Translations under genes and position numbers: made by a program
Part shown: positions 42,379-51,370 of the stretch, piece after piece
Position numbering within the stretch: position 1 is the stretch's first letter
Layout: each line of letters opens with the position of its first letter
Origin: Erwinia sp039023475
GTDB lineage: Bacteria; Pseudomonadota; Gammaproteobacteria; Enterobacterales; Enterobacteriaceae
Assembly: GCF_039023475.1 (NCBI RefSeq)
Contig: NZ_JBCHVB010000011.1
Coordinates: 36,061-100,060 of the forward strand
Length of the DNA stretch: 64,000 nucleotides
Direction of reading: 5' to 3'
Notes under the pieces: generated by a model
Seen by the model: only the letters and a program-made list of their open reading frames with translations
Database searches by the model: none
Told to the model about the DNA's origin: nothing

Positions 42379-43482
42379 TCAGTCAGTGAAAGGCTTGTCG
42401 AGCTTAGTGTTCCGGCGCATACGGCGTTTCATTCTTTTAAGAAAACGCGCCACCCGCCATGCGCGTTTAATGCAGTAGCCATAAAGCATAAAGGCCAGCA
42501 GAAACAGCACCAGCATTATCCATTCAGGAATAAACGTCAGGTACTCGCCCAGTACGCCCACGGCAGCAAGGAGTGCGGCTGCGGCAGTGATCAGGGCAAA
42601 AGCCTGTCGGGAAGTGAATCCGGCCCGCATGATGAGATGGTGAATGTGCTGGCGGTCGGCTGAAAAGGGACTCATCCCTTTGCTGAGGCGACGATACATA
42701 ATAGCCACCATATCCATCAGCGGTATGGCAATCAGCCAGAGCGCGGTGACAGGGGTAATAGGATGGTTCTGGCCCTGCGTGGCTTCAAGCAGGATCCAGA
42801 TAATGGTAAAGCCGATCAGCGTACTGCCAGCATCGCCCATAAATACTTTATAGCGATGACCAAATACGCCCATGTTAAGCAGGATATAAGGCACGATGGC
42901 GGCGATCATCGCAAAGCACCATACGGCAAGGCTTTGCTGCCCATCGGTCAACAGGATAATCCCCATTGCCAGGAAGGTGACGCAGGAGAGCCCGCCCAGC
43001 AGACCATCAATGCCGTCGACCATATTGAAGGCGTTAATGGCGGCCCAGACGGCAAATAGCGTCAGCACATAGCCAAAGGGGCCAACGACCAGTTCCCAGG
43101 GGCCGAAAATATACCCCAGACTTAATAAATAAAGGTCGGCCGCCGCCATCATCACCACGGCCACGCCAGCCTGAACGGCGGCCCGGAGCTTGACGCTGAT
43201 ATCGAACCTGTCGTCCAGCGCGCCGACCAGCACCAGTGCGCCGGCACAGGCGATATAAAGCAGCGCGTGGGGAACGTAATAGTCGGTAATTGAAAACGTG
43301 AAGCAAATTCCGGCAAAGACAGAAATCCCGCCCACTAAAGGGATCACGCCCTGATGCCGCTTACGGTAATTTGGCTTATCCACTAAACCAATTTTCTTGG
43401 CTACCTTCCTGGCAAAGAATAGAAAAACCAGTGAAAACAGGAAAATAAACGCAAGCTCAGCACTCAAATTGAGTAAATTCAC
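42379..43482 (-). CDS. wecA: Undecaprenyl-phosphate GlcNAc-1-phosphate transferase WecA (GTG start)
   Basis: Starts ECA (and many O-antigens) by moving GlcNAc-1-P to undecaprenyl phosphate. An 11-helix inner-membrane enzyme of 367 residues, the E. coli length. Conserved loops include DDRFDISVK, INAFNMVDGIDGLLGG and GHRYKVFMGDAGSTLIG. The C-terminal tail is very basic (RFLKRMKRRMRRNTK). The start is GTG at 43482. It is the first ECA gene. Confidence 0.96.
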   Translation of the reverse strand: MNLLNLSAELAFIFLFSLVFLFFARKVAKKIGLVDKPNYRKRHQGVIPLVGGISVFAGICFTFSITDYYVPHALLYIACAGALVLVGALDDRFDISVKLRAAVQAGVAVVMMAAADLYLLSLGYIFGPWELVVGPFGYVLTLFAVWAAINAFNMVDGIDGLLGGLSCVTFLAMGIILLTDGQQSLAVWCFAMIAAIVPYILLNMGVFGHRYKVFMGDAGSTLIGFTIIWILLEATQGQNHPITPVTALWLIAIPLMDMVAIMYRRLSKGMSPFSADRQHIHHLIMRAGFTSRQAFALITAAAALLAAVGVLGEYLTFIPEWIMLVLFLLAFMLYGYCIKRAWRVARFLKRMKRRMRRNTKLDKPFTD

Positions 43483-43520
43483 ATTAACCAGCTCTCTGCT
43501 ATGAATCCCGGTGTATTAAG

Positions 43521-43549
43521 GGCATACATTGTGCCAAACACGCCGACAA
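43521..43549 (-). promoter_or_regulatory. Candidate wecA promoter (sigma70, with an overlapping sigma54-like element)
   Basis: TTGTCG (43549-43544), 17-bp spacer, TATGCC (43526-43521) is a plausible sigma70 promoter about 40 bases before wecA. Inside it TTGGCAC (43537-43531) followed by ATGC keeps the GG-N10-GC spacing of sigma54 promoters. Both are read by eye. The rest of 43550-43665 is AT-rich with a T9 run on the minus strand's complement and nothing else recognised. Confidence 0.45.
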
Positions 43550-43665
43550 GATTCTGTTTTTTTTTAAGCAGGAAGAATACATCAGCGAAATTCCATCTTC
43601 TCCGCTCTGTATTCGTCAGCTATCTGACTTAACTCATGACGAATTATCGTATAACCCGAAAACGA

Positions 43666-43692
43666 AAAACGCCACGTCTGAACGTGGCGTTT
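43666..43692 (-). terminator. Intrinsic terminator downstream of rho
   Basis: AACGCCACG (43669-43677) pairs with CGTGGCGTT around TCTGAA, flanked by A-run and T-run so that it could act in both directions. It separates rho from wecA. Confidence 0.85.
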
Positions 43693-43774
43693 TCCGGATT
43701 TCTCAAGTTAGCTGACGCAATAAACCGCTATCACTGGTATTGGCCCGCCACTCACCTGCGGCAGATAAAATGCC

Positions 43775-45034
43775 TCAGGAGCGTTTCATCATATCGAAGA
43801 ACTCGTCGTTAGTTTTCGTCATCGCCAGCTTGTTGATGAGGAATTCCATCGCGTCAATCTCACCCATTGGATGGATAATTTTGCGCAGGATCCACATTTT
43901 TTGCAGCTCTTCAGAACTGGTAAGCAGCTCTTCTTTACGCGTACCGGAGCGATTGTAGTCGATAGCAGGGAATACGCGCTTCTCGGCGATTTTACGCGCG
44001 AGGTGCAGTTCCATGTTGCCGGTACCCTTGAACTCTTCGTAGATCACTTCGTCCATCTTCGAACCAGTATCCACCAGCGCAGTCGCGATAATGGTCAGGC
44101 TTCCGCCTTCCTCAACGTTACGCGCGGCACCGAAGAAGCGTTTTGGACGATGCAGGGCGTTGGCATCCACACCACCGGTTAACACTTTACCGGAAGCCGG
44201 TACAACGGTGTTGTAGGCACGCGCCAGACGGGTAATGGAGTCCAGCAGGATAATAACGTCTTTCTTATGCTCAACCAGACGCTTGGCTTTCTCGATCACC
44301 ATTTCCGCAACCTGCACGTGACGGGATGCCGGCTCATCAAAGGTGGAAGCGATAACTTCACCCTTAACCAGACGCTGCATCTCGGTCACTTCTTCAGGAC
44401 GCTCATCAATCAGCAGTACCATCAGTACGCAGTCCGGATGATTGTAGGCGATGCTGGTTGCGATGTTCTGCAGCAGCATGGTTTTACCCGCTTTTGGCGG
44501 CGCCACGATCAGGCCACGCTGGCCGCGACCGATTGGCGAAGCCAAATCCAGTACGCGCGCGGTCAGATCTTCGGTGGAACCATTACCACGCTCCATACGG
44601 AGGCGGGAGTTAGCATGCAGCGGCGTTAAGTTTTCAAACAGGATTTTGCTGCGGGCATTTTCCGGTTTGTCATAGTTAACTTCGTTAACCTTCAACAGGG
44701 CAAAGTAGCGCTCACCTTCTTTCGGCGGACGGATCTTGCCGGCGATGGTGTCACCTGTACGAAGGTTGAAACGGCGAATCTGGCTGGGGGAAACGTAGAT
44801 GTCATCAGGACCGGCGAGGTATGAGCTGTCTCCAGAGCGGAGGAAACCAAAACCATCCTGCAATATCTCCAGTACGCCATCACCGAAGATATCCTCTCCA
44901 CTTTTAGCATGCTGCTTAAGAATGGAGAAGATGATGTCCTGTTTGCGCATGCGCGCCAGGTTTTCCAGCCCCATGTTTTCGCCGAGTGTTATCAGGTCAG
45001 AAACCGGCGTATTTTTTAATTCGGTAAGATTCAT
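43775..45034 (-). CDS. rho: Transcription termination factor Rho
   Basis: A hexameric RNA-dependent ATPase that ends transcription of untranslated RNA. The 419 residues equal E. coli Rho. The N-terminal cold-shock-like RNA domain holds GFGFLRSGDSSYLAGPDD; the ATPase has Walker A APPKAGKTMLL, Walker B VIILLDSITRLARAYN and the Q-loop ASGKVLTGGVD. The protein is almost identical to E. coli. It follows a 358-bp leader. Confidence 0.98.
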   Translation of the reverse strand: MNLTELKNTPVSDLITLGENMGLENLARMRKQDIIFSILKQHAKSGEDIFGDGVLEILQDGFGFLRSGDSSYLAGPDDIYVSPSQIRRFNLRTGDTIAGKIRPPKEGERYFALLKVNEVNYDKPENARSKILFENLTPLHANSRLRMERGNGSTEDLTARVLDLASPIGRGQRGLIVAPPKAGKTMLLQNIATSIAYNHPDCVLMVLLIDERPEEVTEMQRLVKGEVIASTFDEPASRHVQVAEMVIEKAKRLVEHKKDVIILLDSITRLARAYNTVVPASGKVLTGGVDANALHRPKRFFGAARNVEEGGSLTIIATALVDTGSKMDEVIYEEFKGTGNMELHLARKIAEKRVFPAIDYNRSGTRKEELLTSSEELQKMWILRKIIHPMGEIDAMEFLINKLAMTKTNDEFFDMMKRS

Positions 45035-45392
45035 AATGGTGGGTTCTTAAACTCGGGGTAAATCTCGAAATGATTGTCGTAAGTGGTATGGCGAAAAATC
45101 CATGCCTGTTAATGGCATTCTTGTCAGGGTCCGCTCGATGATCACGTGCAGGAAAACGCAGATCTGAGTCGTGGAGACGGTAAGGACAAGACGCCGGAAA
45201 TGCTGATGAAAACTAACCGTCAGATTGCTGAACGTCTGTAAAATTCAGAGGAACACAGTGTTCAACAAGGAGTAAATCTAAGATTCAAACTACAGGTAAG
45301 TGCGTAGTGCAGTAAAAGTAAGTTAGCACGCATATTGCCGGGCGTCTAGCGGAGAGCTAAAAATTCGCCCTCCGCCGGACGCGGGCAGATAA
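45035..45392 (-). promoter_or_regulatory. Long rho leader region
   Basis: The gap between trxA and rho holds a candidate promoter, TAGACG (45348-45343), 17 bp, TAACTT (45325-45320), giving a leader of about 280 nt. In E. coli the rho leader mediates autogenous Rho-dependent attenuation and carries rhoL. I could not find a frame resembling the 33-residue RhoL. Two short frames exist: one overlaps the promoter; the other encodes about 23 residues just before rho and has only a weak ribosome site. Confidence 0.5.
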
Positions 45393-45725
45393 TCAGCCCA
45401 GGTTCGCGTTCAGAAACTCTTTGAGCTGGCCTTTAGAGAGGGCGCCCACTTTCGTCGCCGCTACTTCGCCGTTTTTAAACAGCAGCAGAGTAGGAATACC
45501 ACGAATACCATACTTTGGCGCGGTGCCTGGGTTTTCGTCGATATTCAGTTTTGCGATTGTCAGCTTGCCGTCGTATTCTTCGGCAACTTCATCGAGAATG
45601 GGGGCGATCATTTTGCAAGGGCCGCACCACTCTGCCCAGAAGTCGACCAGCGTCAAACCTTCTGCTTTCAGTACGTCGGTTTCGAAGCTGTCATCGGTCA
45701 GGTGAACAATTTTATCGCTGCTCAT
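45393..45725 (-). CDS. trxA: Thioredoxin 1 TrxA
   Basis: The main cytoplasmic dithiol reductant and processivity partner for some phage polymerases. It has 110 residues, one more than E. coli, with the redox centre WAEWCGPCKM at about 30-39 and the cis-Pro in IRGIPTLLLF. It is divergent from rhlB with 117 bp between them and lies upstream of rho, as in E. coli. Confidence 0.98.
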   Translation of the reverse strand: MSSDKIVHLTDDSFETDVLKAEGLTLVDFWAEWCGPCKMIAPILDEVAEEYDGKLTIAKLNIDENPGTAPKYGIRGIPTLLLFKNGEVAATKVGALSKGQLKEFLNANLG

Positions 45726-45842
45726 GTCTTACTCCAAAAGATTATGCCTGGCTGGTTGGCGTAAAATCTGCCAACTTAGGTTGACTTTATTTCACCGGAT
45801 ACGCTTTCGTAAAGCAATAGTAAGCTGATATTCTACCACACT

Positions 45843-47135
45843 ATGAGCAAAACACACTTAACCGAACAGAAGTTTTCCGACTTCGCCCTGCACCCTCAGG
45901 TCATTGAAACCCTTGAAACTAAAGGCTTTCATAACTGCACGCCTATTCAGGCGTTGGCATTGCCTTTCACGCTCTCCGGGCGTGATGTAGCGGGACAGGC
46001 GCAAACCGGTACCGGGAAAACGATGGCGTTTCTGACGTCAACGTTCCATCATCTTCTTTCTCAACCCGCGCCGGAGGGTCGTCAGGTTAATCAGCCGCGT
46101 GCGTTAATCCTGGCGCCAACGCGCGAACTGGCCGTGCAGATTCATGCCGATGCTGAACCGCTGGCGCAGGTCACTGGCCTTAAGCTCGGACTGGCTTACG
46201 GCGGCGATGGCTACGATAAACAGCTTAAAGTGCTGGAAAGCGGCGTCGATATTCTGATCGGCACCACGGGCCGTCTGATCGATTATGCCAAGCAGAATCA
46301 CGTCAATCTCGGCGCGATTCAGGTTGTGGTGCTGGATGAGGCCGATCGTATGTTCGATCTCGGCTTTATCAAAGATATCCGCTGGCTGTTCCGCCGGATG
46401 CCTGCCGCCAGCCAGCGTCTGAATATGCTCTTCTCCGCCACGCTCTCCTTCCGCGTGCGCGAACTGGCGTTCGAAAACATGAACAATGCGGAATATGTAG
46501 AAGTCGAGCCGGAGCAGAAAACCGGACACCGTATTAAAGAAGAGCTTTTTTACCCTTCCAATGAAGAAAAAATGCGCCTTCTGCAAACGCTTCTGGAAGA
46601 AGAATGGCCTGACCGGGCGATTATCTTCGCTAACACGAAACACCGTTGTGAAGATATCTGGGGCCATCTGGCAGCCGATGGTCATCGCGTGGGTCTGCTG
46701 ACCGGCGACGTGGCGCAGAAAAAACGCCTGCGGATTCTGGATGACTTTACCAAAGGCGATGTGGATATCCTGGTGGCGACCGATGTGGCCGCACGTGGTC
46801 TGCATATTCCTGCCGTCACCCACGTCTTCAACTATGACCTGCCTGACGATCGTGAAGATTACGTCCACCGGATCGGGCGTACTGGCCGCGCGGGCGCGAA
46901 CGGACACTCCATCAGCCTTGCCTGTGAAGAGTACGCGCTTAACCTGCCTGCGATTGAAGAGTATATCGGGCACAGCATTCCCGTCAGCCGTTACAACAGC
47001 GATGCACTGATGACGGAACTGCCGCCGCCCAAACGCCTGACCCGCAACCGCTCCGGCAACGGCCCGCGTCGGGGTGGCAATAACAACCGTCGCAGCGGCG
47101 CACCGCGTAGTAACAACCGCAAACGTTCAGGTTAA
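45843..47135 (+). CDS. rhlB: DEAD-box RNA helicase RhlB
   Basis: The helicase of the RNA degradosome, bound by RNase E. It has 430 residues (E. coli 421): Q motif F..C..IQ, Walker A AQTGTGKT, PTRELA, the DEAD box VLDEADRMFDLGF, SAT, ARGLHIPAVTHVFNYDLP and HRIGRTGRAG. The C-terminal tail is basic and rich in Arg, Gly and Asn, a likely RNA-binding region slightly longer than in E. coli. Confidence 0.97.
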   Translation: MSKTHLTEQKFSDFALHPQVIETLETKGFHNCTPIQALALPFTLSGRDVAGQAQTGTGKTMAFLTSTFHHLLSQPAPEGRQVNQPRALILAPTRELAVQIHADAEPLAQVTGLKLGLAYGGDGYDKQLKVLESGVDILIGTTGRLIDYAKQNHVNLGAIQVVVLDEADRMFDLGFIKDIRWLFRRMPAASQRLNMLFSATLSFRVRELAFENMNNAEYVEVEPEQKTGHRIKEELFYPSNEEKMRLLQTLLEEEWPDRAIIFANTKHRCEDIWGHLAADGHRVGLLTGDVAQKKRLRILDDFTKGDVDILVATDVAARGLHIPAVTHVFNYDLPDDREDYVHRIGRTGRAGANGHSISLACEEYALNLPAIEEYIGHSIPVSRYNSDALMTELPPPKRLTRNRSGNGPRRGGNNNRRSGAPRSNNRKRSG

Positions 47136-47140
47136 CGGCC

Positions 47141-48625
47141 ATGCTGAGCGCATCATCACTTTATGCTGCGATCGATCTGGGATCGAACAGCTTTCATATG
47201 TTGGTGGTGCGTGAAGTGGCTGGTCATATCCAGACCGTTACGCGCATCAAGCGCAAAGTGCGCCTGGCCGCCGGGCTGGATGCGGAGAGCCGCCTCTCTG
47301 ACGAGGCCCTTGAGCGGGGCTGGCAATGTCTGCGGCTGTTTGCAGAACAGTTACAGGATATTCCCCCCGATCAGATCCGCGTGGTGGCCACGGCGACGCT
47401 TCGTCTTGCCACTAACGCCGCTATTTTTCTGCAAAAAGCGCAGCAAATCCTCGGCTGTACGGTGAATGTCATCACCGGCGAAGAGGAGGCGCGCCTGATT
47501 TATCAGGGCGTGGCTCACACCACCGGCGGGGCTGATAAACGCCTGGTTGTGGATATTGGCGGTGGCAGCACTGAACTGGTCACGGGCAGCGGCTCGCAGA
47601 CGACGCTGCTGTTCAGTCTTTCGATGGGCTGCGTAACCTGGCTGGAGCGCTATTTCGGCGACCGTCATCTGGGCAAAGCGAACTTTGAGCAGGCGGAACA
47701 GGCCGCCCGCGTCATGATCGCGCCTATCGCCGCTCAGCTTCGGACGCAAGGCTGGCAGGTTTGCGTCGGCGCGTCCGGCACCGTTCAGGCTTTGCAGGAA
47801 ATCATGATGGCGCAGGGAATGGATGAGCGCATCACCCTGAGCAAGCTCATGCAGCTCAGGCAGCGGGCGATCCAGTGCGGCAAGCTGGAGGAGCTGGAAA
47901 TTGAGGGGCTGACGCTGGAACGGGCGCTGGTTTTCCCGAGCGGACTGTCGATTCTCATTGCCATCTTTAACGAGCTGAATATCAGCAGCATGACGCTGGC
48001 CGGCGGCGCGCTGCGTGAGGGTCTGGTTTACGGCATGCTGCATTTGCCGGTCGACCGGGATATCCGCAGCCGCACGCTGCATAACATTCAGCGCCGCTTT
48101 ACCATCGATTCCGAACAGGCGGAGCGGGTACGCCTGCTGGCAGAAAGCTTTATCCGGCAGGTCTCGCCGAACTGGAAACTGGATGAGCGATGTCGGGATC
48201 TGCTCGACAGCGCCTGTCAGATCCATGAAATCGGCCTCAGCATCGATTTCAAACAGGCTCCCCAGCATGCGGCCTATCTGATCCGCCATCTCGATTTACC
48301 CGGTTTTACCCCCGCCCAGAAAAAGCTGCTGGCCACGCTGCTGCAAAATCAGGGAAACAGCATCGATCTGGCGCTTCTCAGCCAGCAGAATGCGATCCCG
48401 CCCCGGCAGGCTGAGCGTCTCTGTCGTCTGCTCCGGCTGGCGATCGTTTTTGCCAGTCGCCGCCGCGATGATACCTTGCCGGCGGTACGGCTTCACGCGG
48501 ATGAAGACTGCCTGACCGTTACGCTCCCGGCTGGCTGGCTGGATGCGCATCCACTGAGGGCCGAGCTGCTGGAACAGGAGTGCCACTGGCAAAGTTACGT
48601 ACACTGGCCGATGGCGATTCGCTGA
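47141..48625 (+). CDS. gppA: Guanosine pentaphosphate phosphohydrolase GppA
   Basis: Converts pppGpp to ppGpp in the stringent response and has exopolyphosphatase activity. The 494 residues match E. coli. The Ppx/GppA ASKHA fold shows YAAIDLGSNSFHMLVV, GEEEARLIYQGV and VVDIGGGSTELV in the N-terminal half; the C-terminal half is HD-like and helical. It starts 5 bases after rhlB and so is probably co-transcribed. Confidence 0.97.
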   Translation: MLSASSLYAAIDLGSNSFHMLVVREVAGHIQTVTRIKRKVRLAAGLDAESRLSDEALERGWQCLRLFAEQLQDIPPDQIRVVATATLRLATNAAIFLQKAQQILGCTVNVITGEEEARLIYQGVAHTTGGADKRLVVDIGGGSTELVTGSGSQTTLLFSLSMGCVTWLERYFGDRHLGKANFEQAEQAARVMIAPIAAQLRTQGWQVCVGASGTVQALQEIMMAQGMDERITLSKLMQLRQRAIQCGKLEELEIEGLTLERALVFPSGLSILIAIFNELNISSMTLAGGALREGLVYGMLHLPVDRDIRSRTLHNIQRRFTIDSEQAERVRLLAESFIRQVSPNWKLDERCRDLLDSACQIHEIGLSIDFKQAPQHAAYLIRHLDLPGFTPAQKKLLATLLQNQGNSIDLALLSQQNAIPPRQAERLCRLLRLAIVFASRRRDDTLPAVRLHADEDCLTVTLPAGWLDAHPLRAELLEQECHWQSYVHWPMAIR

Positions 48626-48628
48626 TGT

Positions 48629-48655
48629 AAAAAGGGGCCTTACAGGCCCCTTTTT
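48629..48655. terminator. Bidirectional terminator between gppA and rep
   Basis: A5-GGGGCCT, TAC loop, AGGCCCC-T5: a perfect stem with A-run and T-run on either side, between the convergent gppA and rep genes. It starts 4 bases after the gppA stop. Confidence 0.92.
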
Positions 48656-48672
48656 ACGGTCATACTGGCAAT

Positions 48673-50700
48673 TCAGCCTGCGCCATTCTTCGCTTTTTCA
48701 AGCATCGCCTTCAGGCTGGCCACGCGGCTTTGTCCCGTCTGCATGCGCTGCTCAGGGCTGACCACTTTACGCTCGGTTTCCCAGTTCAGATCGTCCTGCG
48801 GCAGCTCCAGCAGGAAGCGGCTCGGTTCAGGCCGGATCAGCTCACCGTACTGACGGCGCTCGCGGCAAAGCGTAAAGGTCAGCTCTTTCTGCGCGCGCGT
48901 GATGCCAACGTAGGCGAGACGGCGCTCTTCCTCGACGTTGTTTTCATCAATACTGCTCTGGTGCGGGAGCAGCCCCTCTTCCATACCGACCAGGAAAACA
49001 TAAGGGAACTCCAGCCCCTTCGAAGCGTGCAGCGTCATTAGCTGAACCTGATCGGACTCTTCGTCACTTTCGCCGCGCTCCATCATGTCACGCAGCGTAA
49101 ATCGGGTGACGACCTGGGTTAAGGTCATCGGCTCATCAATATCGCTGCCTTCCAGCATTTCACTCATCCACTGAAAGAGCGTATTGACGTTTTTCATCCG
49201 CATTTCGGCCGCTTTCGGGCTGGCCGAGGTTTCAAACAGCCAGCTTTCGTAATCTATCCCGCGAATCAGATCCCGCACCGCAGTGACCGGTTCCCGCTCG
49301 GCAAGCTGGGCGATCTCCTGCAGCCAGAAAGTGAAGCGCTGAAGAGATTCCAGTCCCCTTCCGGTCAGCGTCTGCCCCAGGCCCATATCAAAACTGGCGC
49401 TGAACAGGCTTTTATTACGCTGCATCGCCCACTCACCCAGCTTCTGTAGCGTGGCCGGCCCGATTTCACGTTTTGGCGTATTGACGATGCGCATAAAGGC
49501 GCTGTCATCGTTGGCATTAGTCAGCACGCGCAGATAGGCCAGCAGATCTTTGATTTCCGGACGTGAGAAAAAGGAGGTACCGCCGGAAATCCGGTAAGGA
49601 ATACGGTTCTGCATCAGCATCTTTTCAAAAACCCGTGACTGATGGTTACCGCGATACAGGATCGCATAATCTTTGTACTGGGTTTTATTGATAAAGTGAT
49701 GCGCTATCAACTCGCCTGTAACGCGCTCCGCCTCATGATCTTCATGATTCGCCGTCACTACTTTCAGTTCCGCACCGTAGCCCAGCTCAGAGAATAACCG
49801 CTTTTCAAAAACGTGAGGGTTATTGGCAATCAGGATGTTTGCCGCTTTCAGAATGCGTTCTGAGGAGCGGTAATTCTGCTCCAGCTTGATCACCTGCAGC
49901 GCCGGAAAATCTTCCTGCAGCAGGACAAGGTTCTGTGGCCGGGCGCCACGCCAGGAGTAGATGGACTGATCGTCATCGCCCACCACGGTAAAGCGTGCCC
50001 GGGCACCAACCAGCAATTTTACCAGCTCGTACTGGCTGGTGTTGGTGTCCTGATACTCATCCACCAGCAGATAACGAATACGCTGCTGCCAGCGTTCCAG
50101 CACCGTCTCGTTACGCTGAAAGAGCAGCGTCGGCAGCAGGATAAGGTCATCAAAGTCGAGCACGTTGCAGGCTTTAAGATGTCTGTCATAAAGCGCATAG
50201 CAGTGGGCAAAAATCCTGTCACGCTCAGATTTCACCGAGGCTGCCGCCCGTGAAGGATCCATCAGATCGTTTTTCCAGTTGCCGATCGTGGCGATCAGCT
50301 GCTGGAGCAGGGTTTTATCATTTTCCAGCCACTCTTCCGTCAGCTCTTTCAGCAGCGCCAGCTGATCCTGATCGTCGAACAGAGAGAAGTTGGATTTCAT
50401 TCCCAGCGCGGCATACTCGCGCTTGATAATTTCCAGGCCCAGCGTATGGAAAGTGGAGATCATCAGGCCGCGCGCTTCTTTGCGGCCCAGCGTCTGCGCC
50501 ACGCGCTCCTTCATCTCGCGCGATGCCTTGTTGGTAAAGGTTACCGCTGCGATATGCTTCGCCTGATAGCCGCACTCACGGATCAGGTGAGCAATTTTAT
50601 TGGTGATGACGCGCGTTTTGCCCGAGCCCGCACCGGCCAGTACCAGACAAGGGCCGGTAACAAATTCGACAGCATGCTGCTGACCTGGATTAAGACGCAT
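48673..50700 (-). CDS. rep: ATP-dependent DNA helicase Rep
   Basis: An SF1A 3'-5' helicase that helps replication forks pass protein barriers; a paralogue of UvrD. It has 675 residues (E. coli 673), with Walker A AGAGSGKTRVI (about residue 22), FTNKASREMKERV, VDEYQDTN, DDQSIYSWRGA, QNYRSS and VGITRAQ. The C-terminus, which contacts DnaB in E. coli, is conserved in character. It is divergent from ppiC. Confidence 0.97.
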   Translation of the reverse strand: MRLNPGQQHAVEFVTGPCLVLAGAGSGKTRVITNKIAHLIRECGYQAKHIAAVTFTNKASREMKERVAQTLGRKEARGLMISTFHTLGLEIIKREYAALGMKSNFSLFDDQDQLALLKELTEEWLENDKTLLQQLIATIGNWKNDLMDPSRAAASVKSERDRIFAHCYALYDRHLKACNVLDFDDLILLPTLLFQRNETVLERWQQRIRYLLVDEYQDTNTSQYELVKLLVGARARFTVVGDDDQSIYSWRGARPQNLVLLQEDFPALQVIKLEQNYRSSERILKAANILIANNPHVFEKRLFSELGYGAELKVVTANHEDHEAERVTGELIAHHFINKTQYKDYAILYRGNHQSRVFEKMLMQNRIPYRISGGTSFFSRPEIKDLLAYLRVLTNANDDSAFMRIVNTPKREIGPATLQKLGEWAMQRNKSLFSASFDMGLGQTLTGRGLESLQRFTFWLQEIAQLAEREPVTAVRDLIRGIDYESWLFETSASPKAAEMRMKNVNTLFQWMSEMLEGSDIDEPMTLTQVVTRFTLRDMMERGESDEESDQVQLMTLHASKGLEFPYVFLVGMEEGLLPHQSSIDENNVEEERRLAYVGITRAQKELTFTLCRERRQYGELIRPEPSRFLLELPQDDLNWETERKVVSPEQRMQTGQSRVASLKAMLEKAKNGAG

Positions 50701-50786
50701 AGGGAAATTGCCCGAAGAAAATAACAGAGGTGAAATTACAGCGTGGTAGTATAGCCAGCAGCATCCATACGACTCAAGGTACGATC

Positions 50787-51068
50787 ATGGCAAAAACCGC
50801 GGCAGCAATGCATATCCTTGTTAAAGAAGAAAAACTGGCTCAGGATCTTTTGGCTCAGCTGGAAGAAGGTGCCGATTTCGAGAAACTGGCGAAAAAGCAC
50901 TCCACCTGTCCTTCAGGTAAGAAAGGTGGGCATCTGGGCGAGTTCAAGAAAGGCGCCATGGTGCCGGCATTTGATAAAGTGGTGTTTTCCTGCCCGCTTC
51001 TGGTGCCTTACGGCCCGCTGCACACCCAGTTTGGTTTCCATATCATCAAAGTACTGTACCGTAACTGA
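50787..51068 (+). CDS. ppiC: Peptidyl-prolyl isomerase PpiC (parvulin)
   Basis: A single-domain cytoplasmic parvulin of 93 residues; it has no signal peptide. The ATG at 50787 gives MAKTAAAMHILVKEE. Conserved parvulin segments are HILV, HSTCPSGKKGGHLGEF, MVPAFDKVVFS and GPLHTQFGFHIIKV. The upstream part of the open frame (from 50730) is not needed. It is transcribed away from rep as in E. coli. Confidence 0.97.
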   Translation: MAKTAAAMHILVKEEKLAQDLLAQLEEGADFEKLAKKHSTCPSGKKGGHLGEFKKGAMVPAFDKVVFSCPLLVPYGPLHTQFGFHIIKVLYRN

Positions 51069-51324
51069 TTGACCTCGAACTGCTATTCCGGCCCTCTTTT
51101 GGGAGCGGCCGGATTTCCTGTCTGAGCCGTGTTTATTGCCCACCCGCAGATCTTCCCTGCCGCTTCCCAACGTCAAACCCTTCTGACTAACCCCTTCAGC
51201 GTGACCATTGGTGATTCAGAGCGTTATTTCACATTCTAAAACGCAGAGCGATTGAAGCCGTATTTTGTTCATGCGCAGGGCTGGCTGCTGGAAAAGTGGC
51301 TGGAGGAGGAGGCAGAAAGCAGGC
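51069..51324. other. Intergenic region between ppiC and the ilvC terminator
   Basis: An inverted repeat, CCGGCCCTC at 51088-51096 with GAGCGGCCGG-like bases to about 51112, could end ppiC transcription but lacks a U-tract. I see no gene, repeat or further regulatory site in the remaining 200 bp. Confidence 0.5.
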
Positions 51325-51354
51325 AAAAAAAAGCCCGGCGCAAATGGCCAGGCT
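51325..51354 (-). terminator. Intrinsic terminator of ilvC
   Basis: On the minus strand AGCCTGGC (51354-51347) pairs with GCCGGGCT (51339-51332) with one G-U, over a 7-nt loop, followed by a run of eight T. It begins 17 bases after the ilvC stop. Confidence 0.9.
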
Positions 51355-51370
51355 TGTCTGAACTATATGA

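Noticed and set aside
45262..45333. A 23-residue frame (MRANLLLLHYALT...) as rhoL
   Set aside because: Its ATG lies within the candidate rho promoter (45320-45348), upstream of the predicted start of transcription, and it has no ribosome site or similarity to RhoL.
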